Assembly (NCBI RefSeq): GCF_042432825.1
Contig: NZ_JBHLWN010000027.1
Coordinates: 1-64,000 of the forward strand
Direction: 5' to 3'
DNA length: 64,000 bases
Source: Gordoniibacillus chartarius
Lineage (GTDB): Bacteria > Bacillota > Bacilli > Paenibacillales > NBRC-103111
How positions within the stretch are numbered: the stretch's first letter is position 1; each line of letters opens with the position of its first letter. The position numbers and the translations under genes are program-made. Below, piece after piece: positions 52,014-61,010 of the stretch. The notes under the pieces were generated by a model that searched no databases, had not been told where the DNA came from, and was given only the letters and a program-made list of their open reading frames with translations.

Positions 52014-52931
52014 ATGCTCAAAAACTCTCCCTACCTGCTGCTCCTCCTTGCCGCATGCTTCTGGGGAGGCAATTTCGTCGTCGGCAAGGCGCTTGTCGCC
52101 CATATGCCGCCGATCACGCTAGCGGCAATTCGCTGGAGTGTTGCCTTTCTATGTCTCCTTCCGCTATTCGGAAGGGAGGCTTGGCGGCATCGCAGCACAT
52201 TCATGACGCACTATAAATCCATTATTTTTCTGGCATTGACCGGTGTAGCCGGCTTCAATACGCTGACCTATATCGCCGTTCAGTATACCGGCTCGATCAA
52301 TGCTTCATTGATGAATTCCGCGACGCCAATTTTCGTGCTGCTGCTTTCCCGGTTCCTTCTTAGCGAGCGCATCGTCGTTTCCGCCATCCCCGGCATCGTC
52401 GTCTCCATGCTGGGCGTCGCCTGGATTATCGGCCGCGGCAGCATGGACGCGATCCTCGGCCTGCGCTTCAATCAGGGAGACTTGTGGATGGTAGCCGCAA
52501 TCGCCTGCTGGGCGCTATATTCCGTCGGTATGAAGAAATCCGCCGGTCGCTTCCCGGCTACACCGCTGTTGCTCGTACAGACGGCGATCGCGTTGGTCGT
52601 GCTCATTCCGCTCGCAGCCGCTGAAACGGCCGTCACTAACGCTCCTATCGAGTGGTCCGCTTCGCTCGTGTTCGGACTGCTATACGTTGGCATCTTCGCC
52701 TCGATTGCCGCCTTCCTGGCATGGAATAGGGCGATCGCCTTGATCGGGCCGCAGCGCTGCGCCGGCTTCCTGAACTTCATTCCGCTCTTCAGCGCCATCT
52801 TTGCCGCTGCGTTTACCGGCGAACAGCCCCACGGGTATCATCTGCTGGGCGCCGTGCTGATCATCTCCGGGGTATACGCAGCCAATCGAATGCTGCGCCG
52901 GCAGGCCGCCGGCGGGACAAACGCCGGGTGA
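52014..52931 (+). CDS. EamA-type (DMT superfamily) transporter
   Basis: A 305-residue membrane protein with ten helices in two EamA repeats. The first repeat opens LLLLAACFWGGNFVVGKAL and contains AIRWSVAFLCLLPLFG and YTGSINASLMNSATPIFVLL; the second opens GDLWMVAAIACWALYSVGMK and ends NFIPLFSAIFAAAFTGEQP. These exporters release amino acids or other metabolites. The start ATG follows AAAGGAGCTC. No neighbouring gene indicates the substrate. Confidence 0.9.
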   Translation: MLKNSPYLLLLLAACFWGGNFVVGKALVAHMPPITLAAIRWSVAFLCLLPLFGREAWRHRSTFMTHYKSIIFLALTGVAGFNTLTYIAVQYTGSINASLMNSATPIFVLLLSRFLLSERIVVSAIPGIVVSMLGVAWIIGRGSMDAILGLRFNQGDLWMVAAIACWALYSVGMKKSAGRFPATPLLLVQTAIALVVLIPLAAAETAVTNAPIEWSASLVFGLLYVGIFASIAAFLAWNRAIALIGPQRCAGFLNFIPLFSAIFAAAFTGEQPHGYHLLGAVLIISGVYAANRMLRRQAAGGTNAG

Positions 52932-53017
52932 ATTCCCTCATAATGCCGCATAACGTCGAATATGATGACACCAGATGATGTTTGTTTGGAACCTCCAAAC
53001 GGAAGGTGGCATTACTT

Positions 53018-54154
53018 ATGATGATTCACGTCGTACGGCCCGGAGACACGATTTATAGCGTCGCAAGAGCATATGGCGTCAGTCCTGCCGGTATTATCAA
53101 CGCAACGCTGCCCCCCGATCCGGGTCATCTGGTCGTCGGACAAACGCTGCTCATCCCTACGCCTCCACCGGCTAACTTACCGGCAGCGCATATCAACGCC
53201 TACATCGAACCGAGAGGAACGGAAGCGGATGCGGCGATGGTGCGCGAAGTCGCCGCCGGCTTGACGTACGTCGCTGTGTTCAGCTATGAAGTGAAGGCCG
53301 ACGGCAGTTTCAAAGCGCCCAAGGACGACATCGTCGTCCGTGAAGCGCGGCGTCTCGGTGTTGCTCCGCTTTTGACGATCACCAACTTCGAAGCCGGTAA
53401 ATTTTCATCGGAGATTGCTCGCGCGGTCATCCGGGATCAGGCTGTGCAGCGGCGCGTCATCGATCAGCTGATGAATTTGATGCGAACGAAGCAGTATCGC
53501 GGCGTCAATGTCGATTTCGAGTACTTATTCCCTGAAGATCGTGAAAGCTACAATCAGTTCCTCCGTAACCTGGTGGCTCGGGCAAGACCGGAAGGCTTCC
53601 TCGTCTCGACCGCCCTCGCGCCGAAGACGAGCGCCGCTCAAAAAGGGCTTCTGTACGAGGCGCACGACTATGCCGCACATGGCCAAATCGTCGATTTTTC
53701 AATCCTGATGACCTACGAATACGGCTGGTCCGGAGGTCCGCCGATGGCCGTCGCTCCGCCGTTTCAAATCCGCAAAGTGCTGCAGTTTGCCGTATCCGTC
53801 ATGCCGCGCAACAAAATCATGATGGGTCTGCCCCTATACGGCTACGATTGGACGCTCCCGTACGTGAAGGGCGGCAGATGGGCGAAGCGCGTCAGCCCGC
53901 AGCAAGCGTATACTCTGGCCTACCAGAGGCACGCTGCGGTACAGTACGATATTCGCCAGCAATCGCCGTTTTTCAATTATTGGGTTGACGGCACCCAGCA
54001 TGTCGTCTGGTTCGAAGACGCACGCAGCATGCAGCAGAAATTTAACCTCATGAAGGAATTCGGACTGCGGGGCGGCTCCTACTGGGTGCTCGGCTCATCG
54101 TTCCCGCAAAATTGGTCTCTGCTGAGAAACACGTTCCGTATCGTGAAAATATAG
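53018..54154 (+). CDS. LysM and glycoside hydrolase family 18 spore-type protein
   Basis: A 378-residue protein: one LysM peptidoglycan-binding module (residues 2-47, HVVRPGDTIYSVARAYGVSP) followed by a GH18 barrel. The catalytic strand reads GVNVDFEYLFPED with the acid Glu168; further GH18 elements are SILMTYEYGWSG, MMGLPLYGYDW and GLRGGSYWVLG. This is the layout of YaaH/SleL, which acts on the spore cortex; the lack of a signal peptide is normal for such proteins made in the mother cell. The ATG pair at 53018 has GGAAGGTGG upstream. Two small spore-like genes follow closely. Confidence 0.88.
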   Translation: MMIHVVRPGDTIYSVARAYGVSPAGIINATLPPDPGHLVVGQTLLIPTPPPANLPAAHINAYIEPRGTEADAAMVREVAAGLTYVAVFSYEVKADGSFKAPKDDIVVREARRLGVAPLLTITNFEAGKFSSEIARAVIRDQAVQRRVIDQLMNLMRTKQYRGVNVDFEYLFPEDRESYNQFLRNLVARARPEGFLVSTALAPKTSAAQKGLLYEAHDYAAHGQIVDFSILMTYEYGWSGGPPMAVAPPFQIRKVLQFAVSVMPRNKIMMGLPLYGYDWTLPYVKGGRWAKRVSPQQAYTLAYQRHAAVQYDIRQQSPFFNYWVDGTQHVVWFEDARSMQQKFNLMKEFGLRGGSYWVLGSSFPQNWSLLRNTFRIVKI

Positions 54155-54170
54155 CGAGGAGGCGTTTTAA

Positions 54171-54545
54171 TTGTACAACTGGTACAATCATCCGCAGCAT
54201 CCGCCATATTTGCACAATCCGCAGCTGCAATATCCGAGATATCCGGAAATTGCTCCGCACCTGTACTCTCCTTTCTGGCCGGCGACGGCGGCTCCCTATG
54301 GGACCGTTCCGCCCGAACAGCTTGGTCAGCCCCTACAGCCCGACCAGTCCGTCCATCGGCAGGTCAACGTAAGTGCCGGCGTCGGATTGGAGCACCTCCA
54401 CCAGCTGCTTGAAGCACAAATGGCCGTCAGCCACGAAATTCTCGAGCTCGTCAGAAAGCAGGTTCGCGATCATCTGCAAGCGGAGGACGATGCGGAAGAG
54501 GTGTTTTTCCAGCATCCCGCAATCTTGGAAGATACGTCGGAGTAG
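54171..54545 (+). CDS. Hypothetical Tyr/Pro/His-rich protein
   Basis: A 124-residue protein with a Tyr-, His- and Pro-rich N-terminal half (NWYNHPQHPPYLHNPQLQ) and a C-terminal helical acidic part (GLEHLHQLLEAQMAVSHEIL). The start is TTG at 54171 after GAGGAGGCG, 16 bases behind the GH18 gene, so both are co-transcribed. Composition resembles spore coat-associated proteins, but no family is recognised. Confidence 0.6.
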   Translation: MYNWYNHPQHPPYLHNPQLQYPRYPEIAPHLYSPFWPATAAPYGTVPPEQLGQPLQPDQSVHRQVNVSAGVGLEHLHQLLEAQMAVSHEILELVRKQVRDHLQAEDDAEEVFFQHPAILEDTSE

Positions 54546-54549
54546 CTGG

Positions 54550-54589
54550 AAGCTCCCGGTTCATCCCATGGGTGAAGTCGGGAGCTTTT
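54550..54589 (+). terminator. Terminator after the GH18 pair
   Basis: AAGCTCCCGGTT and AGTCGGGAGCTT pair around CATCCCATGGGTG, followed by TTTTGC on the plus strand. Confidence 0.8.
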
Positions 54590-54706
54590 GCATGTCGAGT
54601 GACCGAAAGCAGCCTATTTTGCCGGACATAGGCATACATCTATCCCGAGTCCGAAAGGCCGACATATTTTATAGCAGCCTATCTAACAAGGAGTGAAGAT
54701 TCACCA

Positions 54707-55081
54707 ATGGGATTCATGCCGCCGCCGCAAGGACCTGGCAATCCGTTCGGTCCTTTCTTTCCGCAGGGACAGTGGCCCGGTTCCGGGCCCTTCACACCGC
54801 CGCATCACGGACCGGGCTCGCCCGGACAGCAAGCGCCGACTTCTCCGCCGCCGTCTTTTGTGCCTCAAGCACCACAGCAATCGCTTTATGCCGTTGACCC
54901 CGGCGCCATCTCGGGCTGCCTGTTCCGCTTTACTTATGTTTGGCTGAATCATGGCGGCAACTTTTGGTTTTATCCGGTCTTCGTCGGCCGCAGATCCGTA
55001 GCCGGCTACCGCTGGACAGGATTTCACTGGATGTATTTCGGAATCGATTTGAACCAAATCCGTACGTTTACTTGCTACTAA
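54707..55081 (+). CDS. Pro/Gly-rich protein with a conserved aromatic C-terminal domain
   Basis: A 124-residue protein. Residues 1-55 are Pro/Gly/Gln-rich (GFMPPPQGPGNPFGPFFPQG); the last 60 form a compact domain with GCLFRFTYVWLNHGGNFWFY, VFVGRRSVAGYRWTGFHW and GIDLNQIRTFTCY. I know this C-terminal pattern from small Bacillus and Paenibacillus proteins, often labelled transporter without evidence. The cysteines at the start and end of the domain could pair. It follows a GGAGTGAAG site and ends before a terminator. The function is unknown; a spore-surface role is a guess from neighbours. Confidence 0.65.
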   Translation: MGFMPPPQGPGNPFGPFFPQGQWPGSGPFTPPHHGPGSPGQQAPTSPPPSFVPQAPQQSLYAVDPGAISGCLFRFTYVWLNHGGNFWFYPVFVGRRSVAGYRWTGFHWMYFGIDLNQIRTFTCY

Positions 55082-55184
55082 TACGGGTAAAAAAGCTCGG
55101 AACGTGCGGAAATGTCAGATCTCCCGGTTAAGCGACAATAAAGGATTCCGATCGATATTTCTCGGGAAATAATTTCATGCAAAA

Positions 55185-55225
55185 AACAACACCTCCAGGG
55201 CGAGAAGCCCCTGTAGGTGTTGTTG
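55185..55225. terminator. Bidirectional terminator
   Basis: AACAACACCTCCAGGGG-type arm pairs with CCCCTGTAGGTGTTGTT around a short loop, between a plus-strand gene and the SLH remnant on the minus strand. Confidence 0.75.
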
Positions 55226-55233
55226 TCGTCAGT

Positions 55234-55378
55234 TTATTTCAGTTCAATCGTTCTCAGAATAACGGTTGTCGCTTCCGCATGAGTCGTGCTCGCTTGCGGC
55301 TTAACCGTGTTGTCTTCGTATCCGTTTAAGATACCCTTGTCTGCGGCAATCGCCACCGCATCGACAGCCCACGTTTCA
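55234..55378 (-). pseudogene. Remnant of an S-layer homology (SLH) domain
   Basis: Forty-odd codons in one frame read WAVDAVAIAADKGILNGYED, then NTVKPQASTTHAEATTVILR and a stop. This is the end of an SLH module (hWA...i..aa..Gii.Gy.dgt..P...iTRaEa). No start codon or upstream part exists, because the response regulator gene begins right there. It appears to be the 3' scar of a cell-surface protein gene. Confidence 0.7.
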
Positions 55379-55387
55379 CTTCCACAT

Positions 55388-56107
55388 TCAATTACCGCCC
55401 CAGCAGAACTTATATCCGAACCCGCGCACCGTCACCAAATAGGCCGGTTCCGCAGGGTTCTTTTCAATTTTGGTGCGCAGCGTGCGAATATGCACCATAA
55501 CCGTGCGCTGATCGCTTGCCCGGTCCCAGCCCCAGACTTGTCCGTACAGCTGCTCGACGCTGAACACCCGGTTCGGATGCCCGGCCATGAACAGCAGCAG
55601 CTGACGCTCCTTCGCAAACAGCGTCACCGGCTTGTCGTCGATGCTCACCTCGTAACGGGCAGGATCGATGCGCAGCCGGCCATCGTGCCAGATGGGCCCT
55701 GCGGGCGGACTGTCCGCTTCAAGCTCTTGCCTGCCGCTGTCCTGGTATCGCCGCAGCTGCGCCTTCACCCTGGCCACGACGACGCTCGGCTCGAACGGCT
55801 TCGTTATATAATCGTCCGCGCCAAGCTCGAGGCCGTCTACGATGTCGCTTGACTCTTTCTTGCAGGAGATAAAAATGATCGGCACATTCGATTGCTTCCG
55901 AATTTCCCCGGCCAGCTCCGTTCCCGTCCGGTCAGGTAGCACAATATCGCTAAGCACGAGGTCGTACGTTCCGCACCGAAACAGCTCCCATCCGGCTTCG
56001 GCACTCTCCGCGGCATCGACCTGCAGGCCGCCGCCTGTCATGTAGATGGTCATAATCTCGCGAATGTCTGCATCGTCTTCTATGAACAATATGCGCCCTT
56101 GCCCCAT
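55388..56107 (-). CDS. OmpR-family response regulator
   Basis: A 239-residue regulator: receiver at 1-120 with Glu10-Asp11-Asp12, the phospho-acceptor Asp54 (LVLSDIVLPDRTG) and Lys in DDYITKPFEPS; winged helix at about 145-235 with LFAKERQLLLFMAGHPN, VEQLYGQVWGWDRASDQRT and HIRTLRTKIEKNP. The partner kinase gene lies 27 bases upstream on the same strand. It should bind tandem DNA repeats as a phosphorylated dimer; the targets are unknown. Confidence 0.92.
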   Translation of the reverse strand: MGQGRILFIEDDADIREIMTIYMTGGGLQVDAAESAEAGWELFRCGTYDLVLSDIVLPDRTGTELAGEIRKQSNVPIIFISCKKESSDIVDGLELGADDYITKPFEPSVVVARVKAQLRRYQDSGRQELEADSPPAGPIWHDGRLRIDPARYEVSIDDKPVTLFAKERQLLLFMAGHPNRVFSVEQLYGQVWGWDRASDQRTVMVHIRTLRTKIEKNPAEPAYLVTVRGFGYKFCWGGN

Positions 56108-56134
56108 GCCGCTCTTCCTCCCGCTTTATGGTGT

Positions 56135-58300
56135 CTACACCCGCTGTACCGGTATAGTAAAGCCGAACCGGCTGCCGAACCCGACCTCGCTGACCAAGTG
56201 TACCGAACCGCCATGATGCTCAACGATCGCCTTGCTGATCGCAAGTCCAAGCCCGCTGCCGCCCGCCGATCCGGTTCCCTTCACCCGATAAAATCGTTCA
56301 AACACGTACTCCTGCTCGGCTGCCGGAATGCCCGGTCCGTTATCGGCGACGCTTATCTCGATCATGCACGCCGGGCTGCCGGCCGGAGCATCAGGACCTG
56401 CAGGATCATCGCCAGCACCGCCGGCCACGGAGTCGCCTAATGCCTTCGAAGCATTCCCCGCCTCTCCCCCGTTCTCGGGAAATGCCAATTGAACTGTTAT
56501 ACAGCCGCCTTCCGGCGTATATTTCCGCGCGTTGGACAGCAGATTAACCATCACCTGCTCGATCCGGATCGGATCGATGTCCGCCTTCCAGCAGGCCGCC
56601 TTCACTTCATCCGCACAAACGAACGAAAGCGTATGCTCCGTTACGTCCAGAGCATAAATCCGAAACATCTCTCTAAAAAACGGAACGACTTCGACCTCTT
56701 GAAAATGAAGCGAAACCTGCCGCGTCTCCAAACGGGTCAGCTCCGTCAAATCGTCAAGCAGCCGTTCCATCAGCTGCGTACGCTCATAAATACGGGACAC
56801 ATAACGAAGATAATCGCCTGCAATCAGCCCGTCCAGCATCGCCTTTGAAAACCCTTTGATCGTCGTGATCGGCGTACCAAGCTCATGGGAAATATCCGAC
56901 AGAAGCCGCTGCCGGAATTCGGCCATCCGGGACAGCTCCGCGTTCGCCTGCTCCAGCGTCACGTTCGCCGACTTCAAATCCTGCGTACGCTCCTGAACAG
57001 TCCTTTCCAGCGATTCATTGATTTCGGCAAGCCGCACCGACAGCTCCTCTGCTATTCGGGACGTGCGGGAGAAGCGGGACGCCAAGTTGACGGACTGCGT
57101 GAACAAAAACAGCAGTAGTCCGTATGGGATGAACGTTCCGTACGCGACAACCTGATTGTAGAACAAAATATCGACCGCCACCGATAATCCGAACGAGATG
57201 AAGCCGGCCATATTGACGGCTGAGCCGTGTTTCCTATGTACGAATGCCCGAACATACATAATGAGGCAATAAAACAGCATCGGTACGGCGACACCGAGCT
57301 GGTACACCAGCATATACTGCGTATATATACGGGCGGGAGCCGCAGCGACGAGCGCGATGAACAGCAGCTGCGGCAATCCGGCGAGCAGCATCGCACGCGT
57401 GCTGATTCGCTTGGCATATTCATGGTGAACGAACATGACGAGCATGAACGCCGCAATGTACACGGAAATGTATTCAATCTTGACCGCAGCTTCCCACGAA
57501 AAGCCGGGAAACCAATACAGCAGCATCGCTTCGCCGAGCACCATCGTCCGAAGCGCTATCATCAAGCATAATCCGCCAAAATACAGCGGAGACTTGTCCT
57601 TGCGCCGAAACGCGTACAAGCCGAGATGGTACAGTCCCATGATCAGCAGGGAAGCGATAATAAAAACTTCCGAGCTTACGCGCAGCACGCGTTCCCGCAA
57701 AATCGCTTCGCTGCTGCCGAGCCGCATCGTTTCCCAGATGCCGCCCTTGCGCTGAACAAAGTTCGATACTTGAATCAACAGCTCATTCGTACCCGGCTTC
57801 GGTTGAAACATAACGATCTTCGGAACGTTGCCGGGCTTCATCCCTTCGCGCGATGTACCGACTGTGCCGCTGCCGGCGATCCGCTCCCCGTTGATCCAGA
57901 TTGCATTCGCGGTTGCGATTCCGCGCACATAAAGCGCAAGCGGCCTCGCCGAAGCCTCGGGCGTGAGAGCGAGCTCCAGACGATAGGTGGCGAAGCCCTG
58001 ATTCGGAAGAGGCTCTAACGATCCTCCAAGCCGGTAGCTGCCCCACTGAGCCGGTACGCCGACGATGGCCGAAGGTAGCGGGCGGCCCGTACGGATCTGC
58101 TCCGGTGTCAGCAGTTGCTGCCAATACAGCTCCCAGCCGCCTTTCAATTCCAAAGTACCTTCGCCGTTCCACTTATCGATGCCGGCGATCCCCGGCGCGT
58201 TCCCGTTACCAGCCGGCTCTGCAGCGGCCGGCTGAAGAGGCCAGACAAAGCCAACGAGCACTAATGCTATTAGCAAAGGAATGTATAAACGTTTGCCCAT
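56135..58300 (-). CDS. 7TM-DISM sensor histidine kinase
   Basis: A 721-residue kinase. A signal/anchor sequence is followed by an extracellular beta-sandwich of galactose-binding-like type (about 35-200, IATANAIWINGERIAGSGTV), then seven membrane helices (about 205-405) of the 7TMR-DISM class, a coiled coil (ERTVQERTQDLKSANVTLEQ), and HisKA with His472 in LSDISHELGTPITTIKG. The ATPase part has VMVNLLSNARKYTPEGG, VADNGPGIPAAEQEYVFERF and GGSGLGLAISKAIVEHHGG. A low-complexity Ala/Gly/Asp insert lies within the ATPase domain at about 610-640. The ligand is probably a carbohydrate or cell-wall fragment, judged from the fold. Confidence 0.92.
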   Translation of the reverse strand: MGKRLYIPLLIALVLVGFVWPLQPAAAEPAGNGNAPGIAGIDKWNGEGTLELKGGWELYWQQLLTPEQIRTGRPLPSAIVGVPAQWGSYRLGGSLEPLPNQGFATYRLELALTPEASARPLALYVRGIATANAIWINGERIAGSGTVGTSREGMKPGNVPKIVMFQPKPGTNELLIQVSNFVQRKGGIWETMRLGSSEAILRERVLRVSSEVFIIASLLIMGLYHLGLYAFRRKDKSPLYFGGLCLMIALRTMVLGEAMLLYWFPGFSWEAAVKIEYISVYIAAFMLVMFVHHEYAKRISTRAMLLAGLPQLLFIALVAAAPARIYTQYMLVYQLGVAVPMLFYCLIMYVRAFVHRKHGSAVNMAGFISFGLSVAVDILFYNQVVAYGTFIPYGLLLFLFTQSVNLASRFSRTSRIAEELSVRLAEINESLERTVQERTQDLKSANVTLEQANAELSRMAEFRQRLLSDISHELGTPITTIKGFSKAMLDGLIAGDYLRYVSRIYERTQLMERLLDDLTELTRLETRQVSLHFQEVEVVPFFREMFRIYALDVTEHTLSFVCADEVKAACWKADIDPIRIEQVMVNLLSNARKYTPEGGCITVQLAFPENGGEAGNASKALGDSVAGGAGDDPAGPDAPAGSPACMIEISVADNGPGIPAAEQEYVFERFYRVKGTGSAGGSGLGLAISKAIVEHHGGSVHLVSEVGFGSRFGFTIPVQRV

Positions 58301-58518
58301 CCGTCAGACCTCGCCGATTCGATACGTTCTGTGCCTTCCATTGGGACTAGCATAGCATCATTCCTCTATCCCGACAACGAATAATCGCCACTGTTTTTCC
58401 ATATAACGGCGCCCAATTCACTTTGCATAAGGACATCCGCCCGGCCCTTCAGGAAGGCTCCAGCATAAGATACAGTGTAGTAACGATCACCAATCCAACT
58501 CAAAAGGAGGAAACAAAC

Positions 58519-58608
58519 ATGTCATTCGCAGGCGGGTTCACTTCCATTGGGGCGATCTTGGTGCTGTTCATCCTGCTGGTCATCATCAGCCGCGCATTCG
58601 TACTGTAA
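58519..58608 (+). CDS. yjcZ: YjcZ family small sporulation protein
   Basis: A 29-residue membrane peptide starting MSFAGGFTSIGAILVLFILL and ending SRAFVL, with an excellent ribosome binding site (AAAGGAGGAAAC). Short Gly-rich, single-helix proteins of this pattern (GGF...l.vLFILLiIi...f) form the YjcZ/YczO sporulation group. It is easily missed because of its length. It has its own terminator downstream. The exact role in spores is unknown. Confidence 0.85.
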   Translation: MSFAGGFTSIGAILVLFILLVIISRAFVL

Positions 58609-58622
58609 CGAATGCCTGAAAT

Positions 58623-58653
58623 AAGGCCCGCGAGCTCATGCTTGCGGGCCTTT
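58623..58653 (+). terminator. Terminator of the yjcZ-like gene
   Basis: AAGGCCCGC and GCGGGCCTT pair around a 12-base loop, followed by TTC on plus. Stem is GC-rich and perfect. Confidence 0.8.
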
Positions 58654-58778
58654 CATACGTGTCTGTTCAAATTCATAATTTCTCAATTTTACAAACATAT
58701 GTTCCTGCATTATAATTCAATATATTGGCAGACTAGCTTAGTGAGCGCATCCACCCCATTTGAAGGAGCTGTATATAC

Positions 58779-59204
58779 ATGACATTGAAGCTTATTCCGT
58801 ACTTGGTCATGAACGGCAATGCAAAGCAAGCTATCGACTTTTACGTAAGCACGCTGGACGCCCGGCTGCTGGCAAGCCAATCGTTCGGCGATCAGCCGGC
58901 CAATCCGGAGTACCCGATTCCGGAAGAAATGAAAGATCGAATTATGCACGCCACGCTCCAAATCGGCGAGTCCGTTCTGATGCTCTCCGATACGTTCGCC
59001 GGTCAGCCTCACCAGATCGGCACTCAAGTTACGATCTGTATTTCGCTCAGCGATGCTGACCGCGCGAAGAAGATCTTTGAAGCCCTGCAAGCAGGCGGCC
59101 AAGTCACCATGCCGCTGCAAGAGACGTTCTTCAGCCCGGCATATGGTTTGCTCGTGGATAAGTTCGGCGTAACCTTTCAGATCTATACCGAAGCAAAGCA
59201 TTAA
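58779..59204 (+). CDS. VOC family protein, PhnB-like
   Basis: A 141-residue protein of the PhnB/3-demethylubiquinone-like VOC group. It begins KLIPYLVMNGNAKQAIDFY, has the usual MHATLQIGESVLMLSDTF in the centre and AYGLLVDKFGVTFQIYT at the end. Such proteins are common single-gene products of unknown substrate. The ATG at 58779 follows GAAGGAGCTG. Confidence 0.88.
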   Translation: MTLKLIPYLVMNGNAKQAIDFYVSTLDARLLASQSFGDQPANPEYPIPEEMKDRIMHATLQIGESVLMLSDTFAGQPHQIGTQVTICISLSDADRAKKIFEALQAGGQVTMPLQETFFSPAYGLLVDKFGVTFQIYTEAKH

Positions 59205-59214
59205 TCTACATAAC

Positions 59215-59250
59215 GAAGGCTCTGTCCGCATCCCTTGCGACAGAGCCTTC
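59215..59250. terminator. Bidirectional terminator
   Basis: GAAGGCTCTGTC and GACAGAGCCTTC are perfect inverted arms, T-rich on the plus side, between the PhnB-like and DUF1904 genes that converge here. Confidence 0.85.
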
Positions 59251-59265
59251 ATTTTGGGAGAAGAT

Positions 59266-59607
59266 TTACGTATCCGTACTAGCGAATGCTTTCCCGTTTA
59301 CGTAGTAGCTGTCCTCCCGGTATACCTTGAAGGCAACCTCCAATTCGGCAACTCCCGCCTCCCGCAAGTGCCGGGTAACGGCCTCAGCGAACCGGTCCCG
59401 GACCTCCCGCCCCCGGTCGAACCACGCCGCCTCGATGAATGGATATGTTGCTGCGGCGGCCCCGTCAAACACGGAAGACGTCGACATACAATCCAGCGTA
59501 AAATTGTCCGTCCCGCACCCGCACACCTCGGCAAGCTCTTGGACGAGAGCCGTGCTGACGCGTCTCATCGTTTCGACATCGATCCCTCTTACCGTCAATT
59601 GCGGCAT
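59266..59607 (-). CDS. DUF1904 family protein
   Basis: A 113-residue protein starting PQLTVRGIDVETMRRVSTAL, with CGTDNFTLDCMSTSSVFDG and YPFIEAAWFDRGREVRDRF, the pattern of DUF1904, a tautomerase/MIF-like fold. The N-terminal Pro after Met is conserved in tautomerases and could act as a catalytic base. It begins after AAGGAAGTGAG and its start overlaps the tail of the decayed gerC. The substrate is unknown. Confidence 0.75.
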   Translation of the reverse strand: MPQLTVRGIDVETMRRVSTALVQELAEVCGCGTDNFTLDCMSTSSVFDGAAAATYPFIEAAWFDRGREVRDRFAEAVTRHLREAGVAELEVAFKVYREDSYYVNGKAFASTDT

Positions 59608-59639
59608 CCCTGCTCACTTCCTTCTTGAGATTTTCATTT

Positions 59640-60582
59640 ATTGTGAGCGATTGCGGATTGGCCGTCAAGGCATAAAGTCCGTCGGACTGCTGTCCGCTGT
59701 TCGATTGGATGGACCCGGTTCCGCGCAGCTTTACTTTGGCGATCACCTCAAATTTCGCCTTCGGATACAGCTGCTTCCAGCGCTCCCATGCCTGCGGATC
59801 GCCCATGGAACGGGCCCGGAAGCGCAAGCCGACCCAACCGGATCAATACCTTGCTGTTGGATTTTCTCCATCAGCTTCGTCATATCTTTACGCAGAATCT
59901 CTTCCGCAAATTGCTTGTACTCCCCCATTCGGCTGTTTTCAACCGCCGTAATGGCTTCCTCAATGACCCCGGTGACATGCAGCTGAACGACAATTCGAAC
60001 CTGCTCGGCGCGCGGCTCCAGATTGGGAAGCATGGCATCGAAGCCTTTGTCTACCATCCGCCTCCGGAAGTTGAACAAATACTCCGACACGACATAGGAG
60101 GTCTCGGTGCCGGTGCGCCCGAAGAACATGAACACCGCATTGGCCGGCAAGCGCTCCGTTCTCGGCTCTAGATCCAGGATCGCTTTGGCGGTCGGCCTGC
60201 CGACACCTACCCAAGCGATCTTCTGAATATCGCGCCGCCGAACAAACCAGTCTGATCGACCAGCTTATCGCCGAAGAGAATCGCCTTCGCATGGCCGAAA
60301 TCCAGCTCTTTGTCGACCTATGCCGCACCGCTTCCGTAATCGACCGCGCCTCTTCCGTAACAATAAGAGATTTATTGCTCGTACCGAACTGCTCCAGCGG
60401 CGCTGGAATCGCGATTTTCAAGCTTACCTTATATCGCATGGCAGGGTTGTCGGGGACATCGACGCCGACCAGTACGACGAAGTTCCTTTATCCACGTCTT
60501 TGAAGGCACAGCCAGACAAGGCGAGCACCAGGAGCACCATCAGTACCTTCACACAACTGACGGTTCGAGAGACCCCTCCCAT
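59640..60582 (-). pseudogene. gerC: Decayed gerC-type spore germination lipoprotein gene
   Basis: Pieces in several frames rebuild a Ger(x)C protein: MGGVSRTVSCVKVLMVLLVL with the lipobox LSGC, FVVLVGVDVPDNPAMRYKVS, KSLIVTEEARSITEAVR, DKELDFGHAKAILFGDKLVD, VGRPTAKAILDLEPRTERLP, FMFFGRTGTETSYVVSEYLF and FRARSMGDPQAWERWKQLYP. At least four frameshifts (near 60485, 60325, 60220 and 59835) and an in-frame stop break it, and pieces of the middle are missing. GerC subunits anchor nutrient receptors in the spore inner membrane; this copy cannot be functional. The start at 60582 follows GGAGG. Confidence 0.8.
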
Positions 60583-60992
60583 GCCTTCCGCCTCCTCAGT
60601 ATCAGCCACATTATGCACGTAAGGAAGATTTCGATCACGAATCTGATCTGAAGCCAATACCCGGGAATAGGTCAGCAGCCTGAAATCGTTCAGCCCAAAC
60701 CTTGCTGCTATAGTAACGAGACCAATGACAACAAGCCCCCCGACCGTGTAAGGTTCGATTGGTTAAACCGCTCCGGCAGTGCTTGTTGGATCATGTAGAC
60801 CGCCCCGTGCCAATGTAAGATGACAGAGCTGAAAGCGATGATCGAATACAACAGCAGAAATACATACATCACCCGTTCCACGAAGCCAAGCTCCACACGC
60901 ATGCTGTCCGACGTTATTACCCATGGGTTAATGAAATGGGCGACTCCATCCGCCCCCTGGAACCCGATCGGCCCAAGAGGAAGCTTGTTATC
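60583..60992 (-). pseudogene. gerB: C-terminal remnant of a gerB-type spore germination permease
   Basis: One frame gives GFQGADGVAHFINPWVITSD, RVELGFVERVMYVFLLLYSI and ILHWHGAVYMIQQALPERF; after a frameshift near 60755 another gives VGGLVVIGLVTIAARFG and FRLLTYSRVLASDQIRDRN. These are the last helices of a GerAB/endospore germination permease. The first two thirds and the gerA gene are absent: a terminator belonging to the next gene lies directly upstream. With gerC it shows the remains of a germinant-receptor operon. Confidence 0.75.
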
Positions 60993-61010
60993 CGTACAGG
61001 AACGTAAAAA

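Noticed and set aside
58464..58472. CATAAGATA before the yjcZ-like gene, resembling a SigE/SigK -10 box
   Set aside because: No matching -35 element at the right distance was found, so the sigma factor cannot be assigned.
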